From: Thermus parvatiensis
GTDB lineage: Bacteria > Deinococcota > Deinococci > Deinococcales > Thermaceae
NCBI RefSeq assembly: GCF_001535545.1
Contig: NZ_CP014141.1
Span: forward strand, 1-64,000
Direction of reading: 5' to 3'
DNA length: 64,000 nt
The notes beneath the pieces are model-generated. The model was not told the DNA's origin and searched no databases. It saw only the letters and a program-made list of their open reading frames with translations. Made by a program: the position numbers and the translations under genes. Shown piece after piece: positions 1-11,503 of this stretch; the stretch's first letter is position 1; every line of letters begins with the position of its first letter.

Positions 1-629
1 AGGCCTTGGGTGAAGGAGTAGAGCCGCTCCGAGAGGGCCTCGAGGGCCTCCCGCGGCGTCCTTTCCTCCCGCCAGGGCCACCTCCCGCGTCCTGGCTTGA
101 GGCAAGCGCCGCAGGGCCTCCTCCACCTCCTTAAGCCGCTTGGCGTGGAGCCCGCTCCACGGGAAAGCCCTCCTCGGCGGCGAAGGCGCGCCAGCGCTCC
201 TGGAGGGTCCACTCCGGGCCTTCCTCCGCCTGGTCCCACCCCTCCAGAAGGGCGCCCCGGCTTCAGGACCCGGATGGCCTCGGCCAGGACCTTGGCCAGT
301 CGGGGACGAGGTGCCAGAGGTGGACGACGATGACCCGTGGACGCTCTCGTCCGGAGGGGGATGGCCCGGGCGTCCGCCTGGACGACCTGGACCTTGCGGT
401 CCACCCCGCGATCTTCTGGCGGAAGACCTCCAGCATGGCGCATCGGCGTCCAGGGCGATGTACCGGTACCCCCGGGCGATGCGCCGTGCCCACCCCGAGC
501 TCCAGGAACACGGGCTCCTCCCCCTTCGGGTGCACCGCGGAGGCCATGGCCGTGGCGATCTGGCCCGCCACCTCGGGCGGGTGGGCCCTCAGCCTGTCGT
601 AGGCGTAGGCCACCCTCAACGCTGGACAT
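1..629 (-). CDS. SAM-dependent class I methyltransferase, frameshifted and cut by the window start
   Basis: Read on the minus strand, the N-terminal part gives AYAYDRLRAHPPEVAGQI and then FLELGVGT, the SAM-binding glycine motif. A shifted frame gives AMLEVFRQKIAG and another VIVVHLWHLVPDWP. The fragments match in order a small methyltransferase from T. thermophilus HB8 that I recall as TTHA0223, whose substrate I do not know. Several single-base frame changes break the frame, and the C-terminus runs off position 1. The ATG at 629 (MSSV...) is the family-like start but also needs one restored base. The number of breaks in 600 bases suggests poor sequence quality rather than decay. Confidence 0.7.
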   Translation of the reverse strand, partial: MSSVEGGLRLRQAEGPPARGGGPDRHGHGLRGAPEGGGARVPGARGGHGASPGGTGTSPWTPMRHAGGLPPEDRGVDRKVQVVQADARAIPLRTRASTGHRRPPLAPRPRLAKVLAEAIRVLKPGRPSGGVGPGGGRPGVDPPGALARLRRRGGLSRGAGSTPSGLRRWRRPCGACLKPGRGRWPWREERTPREALEALSERLYSFTQG

Positions 630-660
630 CCTTACTTATTCTAAGGGGTATGCTTTAGGG

Positions 661-1681
661 CATGAAAGGGCTCATCCTGGCCGCGGGAAGAGGCACGAGG
701 CTCCGTCCCCTGACCCACACCCGCCCAAGCCCGCCATCCGGGTGGCGGGGCGGCCCATCATCCACTACCGTGGAGAACTCCTGGAGCCGGGTCCGGGAGA
801 TCGGGGTCGTGGTCTCCCCGGAGACGGAGCGGACCTGAAGGTGGCCTCGAGGGCTACCCATCCGCTACGTCCTCCAGGAGGAACCCCAGGGGCTGGCCCA
901 CGCGGTGGGTGGCCCGGTTCCTGGGGAAAGCCCTTCGTCCTCTACCTGGGGGACAACCTCTTCCAAAAGGGCATCCGGCGCTTCCTGGAGGCCTTCAAGC
1001 CCAGCGTAAGCGCCGTCATCGCCCTGGTGCGGGTGGAAGACCCAAGGCAGTTCGGCGTGGCCGTCCTGGAGGGCAACCGGGTGGTGCGGCTTTTGGAAAA
1101 GCCCAAGGAGCCCCCCTCGGACCTGGCGGTGGCCGGGGTCTACGTCTTCTCCCCGAGGTTTTGGAGTCGTCCGGGGCCTCAAGCCCTCCGCCCGGGAGAG
1201 TACGAGATCACCGACGCCATCCAGGCCTCATTGACCGGGCAAAACGGTGGTGGGCGTGGAGGTGAGGGCTGGTGGAAGGACACGGGCCGCCACCAGGACC
1301 TCCTGGACGCGAATCGGCTCCTCCTCGAGGAGCTCACCCCCAAGGTGGAGGGGGACGTGGTGGAAAGCCAGCTCACGGCCGGGTGGTGGTGGAGAAGGGG
1401 GCGAAGGTGGTGCGGAGCACCGTGATCGGCCCCGCCATATCGGCGCGGGCGCCGTGGTGGAGGAGGCCTTCGTGGGCCCCTTCACCTCCGTGGGGCCCCG
1501 GGCCCGGGTGGCGCGGTCGGAGGTGGAGTACTCCCTTCTTGAGGAGGAGGCCGTGGTGGAAGAGGTCCGCCTCCGCCTCCAGGAGTGCATCCTCGGCGTC
1601 CGGGCCGAGGTGAAGAGCCGGACGGCCTCCCCGGGCCCACCGCCTCATCCTCGGGGACCTCTCCCAGGTGAGCTGGCCTGA
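661..1681 (+). CDS. Glucose-1-phosphate thymidylyltransferase (RmlA-long type), frameshifted
   Basis: The gene begins MKGLILAAGRGTRLRPLTHT, the nucleotide-binding signature of sugar-1-phosphate nucleotidylyltransferases. Other frames continue with FVLYLGDNLFQKGIRRFL, FGVAVLEGNRVVRLLEKPKE, GEYEITDAIQA and WWKDTGRHQDLLDANRLL. A left-handed beta-helix-like C-terminus ends near 1681. This is the long RmlA/StrD-like form, which makes dTDP-glucose for deoxysugar pathways. The reading frame is broken at least five times, most visibly near 760, 850-930, 1160 and 1380-1430. A TATGCT -10-like box lies seven bases before the ATG, so translation may be leaderless. No other deoxysugar gene is in the window. 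Confidence 0.75.
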
Positions 1682-1684
1682 GGG

Positions 1685-2563
1685 ATGCCCGGGCTTTTGG
1701 ACCTCCTCACGGAGTCCTGGCAAAGCGGCGAGGCCCTGGCCCGAGCCTTGGGGGTGAGCCGGGCCGCCGTCTCCAAGGAGGCCAGGCGGCTCCGGGCGGA
1801 AGGCTACCCCGTGGAGGTCTCCCGCCGGGGCTACCGCATCCTCCCCGGGACCCCCCTCCCCCACCTCTTCCACCCCCGGGCAGGCTGGGGAGGCCCTACC
1901 GCTACCTGGGCCGGGTGGGAAGCACCCAGGACGTCCTAAGGGCCTGGGCCGAGGAGGGCGCCCCGAGGGGCCCTGGTCCTCGCCGAGGTCCAGGAAAGGG
2001 GCCGGGGCAGGCGGGGAAGGCCCTGGGAAAGCCGCCCCGGGGAAAGCCTCACCTTCTCCTCCTCCTAAGGCCAGGCCTTCCCATCTCCGCCCTGGGGCTT
2101 TTGCCCCTCCTCGCGGGCCTTGCCCTCTTTGAGGCGGTGGGGGTGGGGGGGCTCAAGTGGCCCAACGACCTCCTCGCCCCGGACGGCGGCAAGCTCGCGG
2201 GGGTCCTCCTCGAGGCCCGGGCCGAAGGGGAGGAGGTGGGCTACGCCCTCCTGGGCGTGGGGTGAACGTGGCCTGGGCGCCGGAGGGGGCGGCCTTCCTC
2301 CAGGCCTACGCCCCCCTTTCCCGCCGGGAGGTGCTGGAGGGGTTCCTCCTGAGGCTGGAGGCCCTCCTGCCCCTCCTGCAGACCCCGGAGGCCCTCCTAG
2401 AGCGCTACCGCCAGGCCTCCTACACCCTGGGCGAAGGGTGCGGGTGCACACGGGCAAGGGAGTGGTGGAGGGCCTGGCCGAGGACGTCCTCCCCGACGGG
2501 AGCCTCCTCGTGGGCGGGGTGCGGGTGGGGGCGGGGGAGGTGGAGCTTTTGCCCCTCCTTTGA
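1685..2563 (+). CDS. birA: Biotin--[acetyl-CoA-carboxylase] ligase with N-terminal HTH (BirA), frameshifted
   Basis: The first 60 residues form a helix-turn-helix region (SGEALARALGVSRAAVSKEA) as in bifunctional BirA. The catalytic part follows in pieces: GSTQDVLRAWAEEGA, a degraded GRGRRGRPWE-like loop in another frame, LKWPNDLLAPDGGKLAGVLLEA (biotin and ATP pocket) and GVGVNVAWAPEGA. A small C-terminal SH3-like part (VHTGKGVVEGLAEDVLPDG) ends at 2563. The gene starts four bases after the upstream stop, so it is probably cotranscribed. Breaks lie near 1890, 1965, 2060, 2262 and 2440. The HTH suggests it may also act as a biotin-responsive repressor, which is inferred only. Confidence 0.8.
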
Positions 2564-2570
2564 CCCACCC

Positions 2571-2598
2571 CATGCGGGCTTGCGCCGGCATGGGGCCC
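2571..2598 (+). repeat. Hairpin element copy 1 (second copy at 16463-16489)
   Basis: The arms CCCCATGC and GCATGGGG enclose GGGCTTGCGCCG, itself a small GGC-TTGC-GCC stem. It lies directly after birA on the + strand. A near-identical element follows HerA at 16463. It may be a terminator-like or dispersed structured repeat. Confidence 0.6.
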
Positions 2599-2619
2599 CA
2601 GGAGTATGAGTGAGGTAGG

Positions 2620-2650
2620 CTTAGATTTCCCCAAGCAAATGTGCTAGGAT
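2620..2650 (+). promoter_or_regulatory. Candidate sigma-A promoter of the DUF2203 gene
   Basis: TTAGAT and TAGGAT hexamers are separated by 18-19 bases just upstream of the ATG at 2661. The gap between birA and this start is also locally AT-richer. Confidence 0.4.
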
Positions 2651-2660
2651 GGGGGCAGGT

Positions 2661-3084
2661 ATGTTCGCCCGCATCTTCACCAAGGAAGAAGCGGACGCCC
2701 TCCTGCCCGAGATCCAGAGGGTCCTCTCCCAGATGCGCCAAGCCCGGGCGGAGCTCAAGGAGGCCCAGGCCCGCCTCCCCGAGGCCCGGGGCTTGAGCGG
2801 CGGGCCCTGGAGGAGGAGGTCCGCTTCCTCCTGGGCTCCCTCGAGGCCGACGCCCGCTACCTCGCCTCCCTGGGCGTCTTCCTCAAGGATCTGGACCAGG
2901 GCCTGGTGGACTTCCCCGGCCGGGTAGGGGGGCAGGTGGTCTTCCTCTGCTGGAAGGAGGGGGAGCCCGAGGTGGCCCACTACCACCCCCTCTCCGGGGC
3001 TTCGCCGAGCGCAGGCCCCTCGCGGAAGAAACCCCTACCCTTCCCCAGAAGGCCCGCCCCGGCGAAAAGCGTCCAGGCGCCTGA
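2661..3084 (+). CDS. DUF2203 family protein, frameshifted
   Basis: The protein starts MFARIFTKEEADALLPEIQR and continues as a helical hairpin with heptad-like charge (QMRQARAELKEAQARLPEAR). After a frame change come LLGSLEADARYLASLGVFLKDLDQGLVDFPGRVGG and VVFLCWKEGEPEVAHYHPLSG. This is the conserved DUF2203 layout of about 120-140 residues, and the function of the family is unknown. Two frame breaks (about 2800 and 3000) must be restored to give roughly 141 residues. The end overlaps the convergent zincin gene. The start at 2661 is preferred over an ATG at 2649. Confidence 0.7.
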
Positions 3085-3420
3085 GGTCCTCCCGGACGAG
3101 GTCGTCCCGCCCCGCCAGGGACTCCAGGTGGTGCCTTAGCTCGTGGAGGAGGGTTTCCCACACCTCGGCCTCCCAGTCAAACCCCTCCCCCGCCACCTTT
3201 AGGAAGGAGCCATAGTAGAGGGCGATGTGCCGCCCGAGGCCTTCAAACCCTCCAAGGCCGAAGGCGGCCCCGGGTCCAGGTACTCCCCAGGCGCCACACC
3301 CCCTCAAGCCCCGGCTCCGGCTTGGCCTCGGGAAGACGTGCACCCCCTGAAGCCCCCGCTTGAAGTCCTCGGGGACCTCCTCCCAGAGCCTCTCCACCAG
3401 CTTTACGAAGGCCTCGTAGG

Positions 3421-3424
<4 letters not shown>
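3035..3424 (-). CDS. Minimal zincin-type metallopeptidase-like protein (PF06262-like)
   Basis: This 129-residue protein carries [18 protein letters not shown], an HExxH-type zinc motif (HELRH) with a downstream acidic residue as in minimal gluzincins. The N-terminus [20 protein letters not shown] fits the family. It closely resembles an HB8 protein of known structure that I recall as TTHA0227. The middle part (about residues 35-60) looks out of frame, so two compensating indels are possible there. Its ATG overlaps the stop of rlmH by ATGA, so the two are translationally coupled. A physiological substrate is not known. Confidence 0.75.
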
Positions 3425-6049
<2,625 letters not shown>

Positions 6050-6057
6050 GGAGACTT

Positions 6058-7415
6058 ATGCCCAAAGAAATCCTTATGCCCGAACTGGCCGAAAGCGTGG
6101 TGGAAGGGGAGATCCTGAAGTGGCTGGTGGAAGAGGGGGACTACCTGAAGAAGGACCAGCCCTTCGTGGAGGTCATGACCGACAAGGTCACGGTGGAGCT
6201 GCCCTCCCCTTACGAGGGGGTGCTCCTGAAGAAGCTGGCCAAGGAGGGGAGGTGGTCAAGGTCCACGCCCCCATCGCCCTCATCGCCGAGCCCGGGGAGG
6301 CGGTGGAAGGCGCAAAGGAGCCCCCTCCGGTCCAGGCGGTGGAGGAGCGCTCCATCGTGGAGCCCGGCCTGCCCGAAAAGGAGGAGAAGGAGGACCTCTC
6401 CCTCTTCAAGCCCGACCCCACGCAGGTGGCGGTGAAAAACCCCTTCCTCTCCGGGGAGAAGCCCAAGGAAGGAGCGAGGCCCCAAGGCCGGGTCCTGGCG
6501 GTGCCCGCCGCAAGGAAGCTCGCCCGGGAACTGGGCATTCCCATTGAGGAGGTACCGGGCTCGGGGCCCTTAGGCCGGGTCCGGGTGGAGGACGTCCGGG
6601 CCTACGCCGAGCGGAGGAAGGCCGCTCCCGAAAGGCCCGAGGAGGCGCGTGAGGCGCTTCCTTCCGGCTTCCCGCCCCCGCCCAAGTACGCCCCGCCCAA
6701 GGGGTACGAGCACCTGGAGGAGCGGGTGCCGCTAAGGGGCATCCGCCGCACCATCGCCCAGGGGCTTTGGCAGAGCCATCTCTACACGGTGCGCACCCTC
6801 AACGTGGACGAGGCCGACCTCACGGCGCTTGTGGCCCTTCGCGAGCGCCTCAAGCCTGAGGCCGAGGCCCAAGGGGTCAAGCTCACCTACCTGCCCTTCA
6901 TCGTCAAGGCGGTGGTGCGGGCCCTGAAGAAGTTCCCCATGCTGAACACGAGCCTGGACGAGGAACGGCAGGAGATCGTCTACAAGCGCTACTACCACAT
7001 CGGCCTCGCCGTGGCCACGGAAAGGGGCCTCATCGTCCCCGTCCTGCGGGACGCCGACCGGAAAAGCGTCCTGGAAATCGCCCGGGAGATCGTCGAGCTT
7101 TCCCAGAAGGCCCGGGAAGGCCGCCTCGCTCCCGAGGAGGTTTCGGGGTCCACCTTTACCATCACCAACATCGGCTCCGTGGGAGCCACCTTGAGCTTTC
7201 CCATCATCAACCTGCCCGATGCCGCCATCCTGGGCGTCCACTCCATAAGGAAGCGCCCCTGGGTGATGCCGGACGGCTCCATCCAGGCCCGGGACATCAT
7301 GTTCCTGTCCCTCTCCTTTGACCACCGGCTGGTGGACGGGGCCGAGGCGGCTATGTTCACCCGGGAGGTCATAAGGCTCTTGGAAAACCCGGACCTCCTC
7401 CTTCTGGAAATGTAA
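6058..7415 (+). CDS. bkdB: Dihydrolipoyl acyltransferase E2 of the branched-chain 2-oxoacid dehydrogenase complex, one frameshift
   Basis: E2 forms the core of the complex and carries the acyl group on a lipoyl arm. The N-terminal lipoyl domain has EVMTDKVTVELPSPYEG, with the lipoylated lysine in TDKVT. It is followed by a linker and a peripheral subunit-binding domain (VPAARKLARELGIPIEEVPGSG). The catalytic domain ends with the conserved SLSFDHRLVDGAEAA. One G is missing at 6246-6249 inside the lipoyl domain, and restoring it gives 452 residues. The ATG lies eight bases after the E1 beta stop. Lipoylation would need LipA/LipB, which are encoded at 17.7-19.3 kb. Confidence 0.93.
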
Positions 7416-7416
7416 G

Positions 7417-8811
7417 ATGGCAGCTATGAAGAGCTACGACCTCATCGTCATCGGCACCGGCCCGGGCGGCTACCACGCCGCCATAAGGGCCGCCCAGCTC
7501 GGCCTCAAGGTCCTGGCGGTGGAGGCGGGCGAGGTGGGGGGGGTGTGCCTCAACGTGGGCTGCATCCCCACCAAGGCCCTCCTCCATGCCGCCGAGACCC
7601 TCCACCACCTGAAGGTGGCCGAGGGCTTTGGCCTAAAGGCCAAGCCGGAGCTGGACCTGGGAAGGCTTGGGGCCTGGCGGGACCAGGTGGTGAAAAAGCT
7701 CACCGGGGGGGTGGGCACCCTCCTCAAGGGGAACGGGGTGGAGCTCCTCAGGGGCTTCGCCCGGCTAGCGGGCCCCAAGGAGGTGGAGGTAAACGGTGAG
7801 CGCTTTGCGGCGAAAAGCCTAATCCTCGCCACGGGAAGCGAGCCTATGACGCTTCCTGGCTTTCCCTTCGACGAGGACGTCTGGGACTCCACCCGGGCCT
7901 TGAGGGTGGAAGAAGGCATCCCCAAGCGCCTTCTGGTCATTGGGGGCGGGGCGGTGGGCCTCGAGCTCGGCCAGGTCTACCGCCGCCTGGGGGCGGAGGT
8001 CACCCTCATTGAGTACATGCCGGAGATCCTCCCCGCGGGCGACCCCGAGACCGCCGCCCTCCTAAGGCGTGCCCTGGAGAAGGAAGGGATAAGGGTCCGC
8101 ACCAAGACCAAAGCGGTGGGCTACGAGAAGAAAAAGGACGGCCTCCACGTGCGCCTCGAGGCCGCCCAAGGGGGCCAGCAGGAAGAGATCGTGGTGGACA
8201 AGATCCTGGTGGCCGTGGGCCGGAAGCCCCGCACGGAAGGCCTCGGCCTGGAAAAGGCCGGGGTCAAGGTGGACGCCAAGGGCTTCATCCAGGTGAACGC
8301 CCGCATGGAGACCAGCGTCCCCGGGGTCTACGCCATCGGCGATGCCGCCAGGCCCCCCCTCCTCGCCCACAAGGCCATGCGGGAGGGGCTCATCGCCGCC
8401 GAGAACGCCGCCAGCAAGGACAGCGTCTTTGACTATCAGGTGCCGAGCGTGGTCTACACCTCCCCCGAGTGGGCCGGGGTAGGCCTCACCGAGGAAGAGG
8501 CCAGGAAGGCAGGCTACAAGGTGAAGGTGGGGAAGTTTCCCTTCTCCGCCAGCGGCCGGGCCCTCACCCTAGGCGGGGCCGAGGGGATGGTGAAGGTGGT
8601 GGGGGATGCCGAGACCGACCTTCTCCTCGGGGTCTTCATCGTGGGCCCCCAGGCAGGGGAGTTCATCGCCGAGGCCACCTTGGCCCTGGAGATGGCGGCC
8701 ACGGTTTCCGACCTCGCCCTCACCGTCCACCCCCACCCCACCCTCTCGGAAAGCCTCATGGAGGCGGCGGAGGCCTTCCACAAGCAGGCCATCCACATCC
8801 TGAACCGCTAG
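7417..8811 (+). CDS. lpd: Dihydrolipoyl dehydrogenase E3 (FAD disulfide oxidoreductase)
   Basis: E3 reoxidises the dihydrolipoyl arm of E2 with NAD. The sequence shows the FAD-binding VIGTGPGGYHAAIRAAQLG, the redox-active disulfide VGGVCLNVGCIPTKALLHAA, the NAD-binding VIGGGAVGLELGQ and the C-terminal active-site HPHPTLSESLMEAA. It has 464 residues and an intact frame. A second ATG at 7426 (MKSYDLIV) is the start I recall for the HB8 homologue. The stop overlaps the convergent azlD stop by four bases. It is the last gene of the operon. Confidence 0.95.
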   Translation: MAAMKSYDLIVIGTGPGGYHAAIRAAQLGLKVLAVEAGEVGGVCLNVGCIPTKALLHAAETLHHLKVAEGFGLKAKPELDLGRLGAWRDQVVKKLTGGVGTLLKGNGVELLRGFARLAGPKEVEVNGERFAAKSLILATGSEPMTLPGFPFDEDVWDSTRALRVEEGIPKRLLVIGGGAVGLELGQVYRRLGAEVTLIEYMPEILPAGDPETAALLRRALEKEGIRVRTKTKAVGYEKKKDGLHVRLEAAQGGQQEEIVVDKILVAVGRKPRTEGLGLEKAGVKVDAKGFIQVNARMETSVPGVYAIGDAARPPLLAHKAMREGLIAAENAASKDSVFDYQVPSVVYTSPEWAGVGLTEEEARKAGYKVKVGKFPFSASGRALTLGGAEGMVKVVGDAETDLLLGVFIVGPQAGEFIAEATLALEMAATVSDLALTVHPHPTLSESLMEAAEAFHKQAIHILNR

Positions 8812-9080
8812 AGAAGGCCAAGAAGCCCGTAAAGCCCCGCCCCCAGGAAGACGGCAAGGCCCAGATTTCCCGTGAGGCGCGCCCCAATGTAGGTGCCGAG
8901 AAGGGCTAAGAGGGCGCGGAGCCACTCGGAGGAAGGGGGCGGGCCGAAGGCGGAAACCAGGAAAAGGGCCACCACCAAGGCGGGCCCCGCCTGGCCCGCC
9001 CTTAGGCCTTTTTCCGCCCGCCAGGGCAGGAACCGGAGGAGAAAGGTGCCCAGGGCCAGAAGGAGAAGGGCCAAGGTCAT
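8808..9080 (-). CDS. azlD: AzlD-type branched-chain amino-acid exporter small subunit
   Basis: This 90-residue, very hydrophobic protein has about three membrane segments (LALLLLALGTFLLRFLPW, VVALFLVSAFGPPP, LGLAVFLGAGLYGLLGLL). It fits the AzlD half of the AzlC/AzlD amino-acid efflux pair. Its ATG overlaps the azlC stop by ATGA, so it is translated together with azlC. Convergent overlap with lpd places export of branched-chain amino acids back to back with their oxidation. Substrate assignment rests on family and context only. Confidence 0.85.
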   Translation of the reverse strand: MTLALLLLALGTFLLRFLPWRAEKGLRAGQAGPALVVALFLVSAFGPPPSSEWLRALLALLGTYIGARLTGNLGLAVFLGAGLYGLLGLL

Positions 9081-9727
9081 GGACGCCTCCTTTCGCCAAA
9101 TCCCTCTCCAAGGAGCCCGGTGACCCCTGCCAGGAAGAGGCCCCAGGCCGTCTGGCCCAGGAGGTGGAAGCCCAGGGCCACCCCGCCCGCCAGCAGGGCC
9201 ACGGGGTTCTTCAGGTGGGGCAGGGCCAGGAGGAAGAAAAGGGCGGGAAGGGCGAAGGAAAGGGCCTCCCCCAAACCCGGGAAGGCCAAGAGCCCCTGGG
9301 CCCCCAAGACCCCGAGGGCGGTGCCCAGGTTCCAGGAGAGGTAGGCCCCGAGGCCCAAGCCCAGGAAGTAGCCCCGCCTTTCCCCTGGGGGAAGGCCCGG
9401 GAGGGCCCTCAAAGCCACGGCGAAGACCTCATCGGTGAGAAAGAAGGCCTCTAGGGGACCTCCCCTCAGGTAGGGCCTCAGGGCGGGGCCGTAGAAGGCG
9501 TGGCGCAGGTTGAGGAGAAGCCCCAAAAGGGCCGCCAACAAGGGCGGGACCCCCTGGGCCAAAAGCCCCACCAGGGCGAACTGGCTGGCCCCGGCGAAGA
9601 CCAGGAGAGAGGTGAGCTGGACCCAAAGGGGGCTGAGCCCCGCCTGCGCCCCCAAAGCGCCGAAGGCCACGGCCACGGGGAAATACCCCAAGGCGATGGG
9701 CCAAGCTGCCCGTAGCCCCCGCTTCAT
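9077..9727 (-). CDS. azlC: AzlC-type branched-chain amino-acid exporter large subunit
   Basis: This integral membrane protein of 216 residues contains the AzlC signature segment PVAVAFGALGAQAGLSPLWV followed by LLVFAGASQFALVGLLAQG. About five to six hydrophobic helices are visible. The start at 9727 is chosen because its ATG overlaps the stop of the upstream regulator by ATGA. A longer in-frame start at 9769 would lie inside that gene. It forms the exporter with AzlD and is cotranscribed with the HTH-cupin-methyltransferase gene. That arrangement suggests direct control of export by the regulator. Confidence 0.88.
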   Translation of the reverse strand: MKRGLRAAWPIALGYFPVAVAFGALGAQAGLSPLWVQLTSLLVFAGASQFALVGLLAQGVPPLLAALLGLLLNLRHAFYGPALRPYLRGGPLEAFFLTDEVFAVALRALPGLPPGERRGYFLGLGLGAYLSWNLGTALGVLGAQGLLAFPGLGEALSFALPALFFLLALPHLKNPVALLAGGVALGFHLLGQTAWGLFLAGVTGLLGEGFGERRRP

Positions 9728-11439
9728 TTGGGCCTCCTCAGGAGGAAGAGGTGGGTGCCCCCGTCCCAAGAACCGCGGCCATGGGCGGCAAACAAACGGT
9801 GGTGGTGCTCCAGCTCAAAGCCCACGGCAAAGGCCAGCTCCAAAAAACGGCGGGGATAGGTCTTGGTCTCCACCTCGTAGTCCAGCCCGGCCAGAAGGGC
9901 CTGGAGCTCCAGCCGCGCAAAGGTAGCGAAGGCATCGGAACGCGTTTCAAGGTCTTGCAGAGCCTCCTCGGCCAAGGCCCTAAGGCCTCGGGACTCTCCT
10001 TGCAAGGCTAGCAGGCGTAAAGCCCAAAGGGCCTCCGTTTCCTCCAAGGGAAAGGGAAGCAGGTAGGCCGTGTGGTGAAGCACCAGGTTCCGGGCCCGCT
10101 CCTCTCGGGTGGTGAAGGGACGCAAAAACTCGTCCGCCACCGCCAAAAGGCCCCCAGGGCGCAGAAGCCGGTAAGCCTTCTCTAAGAAGCGCCACGTGGA
10201 CATGTGGTGGCTGGCCCCCACGCAGACGATCAAGGGAAAGGTTTCCTCCGAATCCAAAAGGGTGAAATCCTCAGGCAACACCTCCACGCCTGGGATCAAC
10301 TGGGCCAGGGCTTGCCTCGAGGCCGGACTGGGTTCCACCGCCACCGGCTCCAAATGGGGCAACAGCTCCAAGAGCAGGAGAAGGTGATGCCCAGGCCCCG
10401 TGCCCACGTCCAAAAACCTTCCCCTCTCCAGGCCCACGGCCTGCAACCCATAGGCCAGAAAAAGGGGCTGCCTGGCGTAGCCGGGATGGAGGAGTTCCAC
10501 CCGGGCGTAGAGGTCCACCGAGATGCGACTTTCCCAATCCTCTTCCTTTGAAGAGCCCACAGGAGGCCGCGCGGTTTGGACGAGAAGAGAGGCCGGGTCG
10601 GCCACTTCCCCCTTAAGGAGCAACCCCTCCCAAGCCAGGGTGCGTAGGAGGAGGCTGGGGCTTTGCCCATGGGACCTCAGATCTTCTGTAGGGGCATGGA
10701 GGAGGGCCAAGGCCTCGCCCAAAAGCCCCTGGGCCTCGAGGCGGGGTAAGGGGGCCAAAGGGAGGCTAAAGAGGTAGGTGCGGTTTGCGCCCCAACGAAC
10801 AAAAACCCCTTCCTGGAACCCCGGCGCAAGCCAGCGGCCTTCCAAGGCCAGACCCCCCACCCCTAGGCTCACCTCCCGCAGGGCCAAGGAGGCCTTCTCC
10901 GGGCTACCGGCCTCCCCTTGCGGCCGGGGAGGCAGTGGGTAGTGCAGGAAAACCAGGAGGCTCGCCCCCTCCTCGCTGGCGTACACATGGGGTTCATCCC
11001 CAGCGAACTCCACCTCTTCCCCCGGCCCCACCTCCCTGCCTGGAGGCGGTCCCACCCTGGCCTTCCCCCTTAGGCCGATGACCCGCTCACGAAGCCCCCG
11101 CTCGTGCGCCTCCGCCCAACGCACAGAACAGGGGGAGAGGTCCATACGGTACACCTCCAGCGGCTCACCCGACCGCCCTCGGGTTCGTTCAATAAGTTGA
11201 ACCGTAACGCCCTCATCGCCTACAGGGCGGGCTTGGACCAACTCACCAAAGGGCACCTCCAGGGCCTGGGCCAAGGCCCAAAGGGTGGCCAAGGTGGGGT
11301 TGGCGCGTCCCGCTTCCAAGGCGTGAAGAAGCGATTTCGCCACCCCGGCTTTGGCCGCCAAGCCAGACAGGGTCAGCCCCTTGGCCTGGCGCAACCGGCG
11401 GAGGTTTTGCCCCACTTCGTAGAACAGATCGTTCTTCAT
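9724..11439 (-). CDS. HTH (XRE) - cupin - SAM methyltransferase fusion protein
   Basis: This 571-residue protein combines three parts. An XRE-type helix-turn-helix covers residues 8-62 (LRRLRQAKGLTLSGLAAKAG, HALEAGRANPTLATLWAL). A cupin-like sensor follows at about 90-168 (GREVGPGEEVEFAGDEPHVY). A class I methyltransferase begins near 330 (RFLDVGTGPGHHLLLLLELL, then RLLRPGGLLAVADEFLRPF). XRE-cupin proteins upstream of azlCD usually regulate amino-acid export. The added methyltransferase of unknown substrate is unusual. The start is ATG at 11439 (MKNDLFYE): a longer in-frame start at 11784 would run through the promoter and palindromes described separately. It is the first gene of the azlCD operon. 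Confidence 0.85.
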   Translation of the reverse strand: MKNDLFYEVGQNLRRLRQAKGLTLSGLAAKAGVAKSLLHALEAGRANPTLATLWALAQALEVPFGELVQARPVGDEGVTVQLIERTRGRSGEPLEVYRMDLSPCSVRWAEAHERGLRERVIGLRGKARVGPPPGREVGPGEEVEFAGDEPHVYASEEGASLLVFLHYPLPPRPQGEAGSPEKASLALREVSLGVGGLALEGRWLAPGFQEGVFVRWGANRTYLFSLPLAPLPRLEAQGLLGEALALLHAPTEDLRSHGQSPSLLLRTLAWEGLLLKGEVADPASLLVQTARPPVGSSKEEDWESRISVDLYARVELLHPGYARQPLFLAYGLQAVGLERGRFLDVGTGPGHHLLLLLELLPHLEPVAVEPSPASRQALAQLIPGVEVLPEDFTLLDSEETFPLIVCVGASHHMSTWRFLEKAYRLLRPGGLLAVADEFLRPFTTREERARNLVLHHTAYLLPFPLEETEALWALRLLALQGESRGLRALAEEALQDLETRSDAFATFARLELQALLAGLDYEVETKTYPRRFLELAFAVGFELEHHHRLFAAHGRGSWDGGTHLFLLRRPK

Positions 11440-11446
11440 ACAGAAC

Positions 11447-11475
11447 ACCTTAGGGGGACGTCCCCCAAAGGTCAA
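11447..11475 (-). promoter_or_regulatory. Promoter with palindrome in the spacer, regulator-azlCD operon
   Basis: On the minus strand TTGACC (11470-11475) and TAAGGT (11447-11452) are exactly 17 bases apart. The perfect palindrome GGGGGACGTCCCCC (11453-11466) fills the spacer next to the -10. Seven bases separate the -10 from the ATG, so the mRNA is probably leaderless. The palindrome is a likely operator. Confidence 0.75.
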
Positions 11476-11480
11476 CCCTT

Positions 11481-11503
11481 CCCCTTCTCCCAGGGAGAAG
11501 GGG
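11481..11503. promoter_or_regulatory. 23-bp perfect palindrome upstream of the azl promoter
   Basis: CCCCTTCTCCC and GGGAGAAGGGG are arms around a single central A. It lies a few bases upstream of the -35 box and is a candidate second operator or activator site. Confidence 0.6.
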
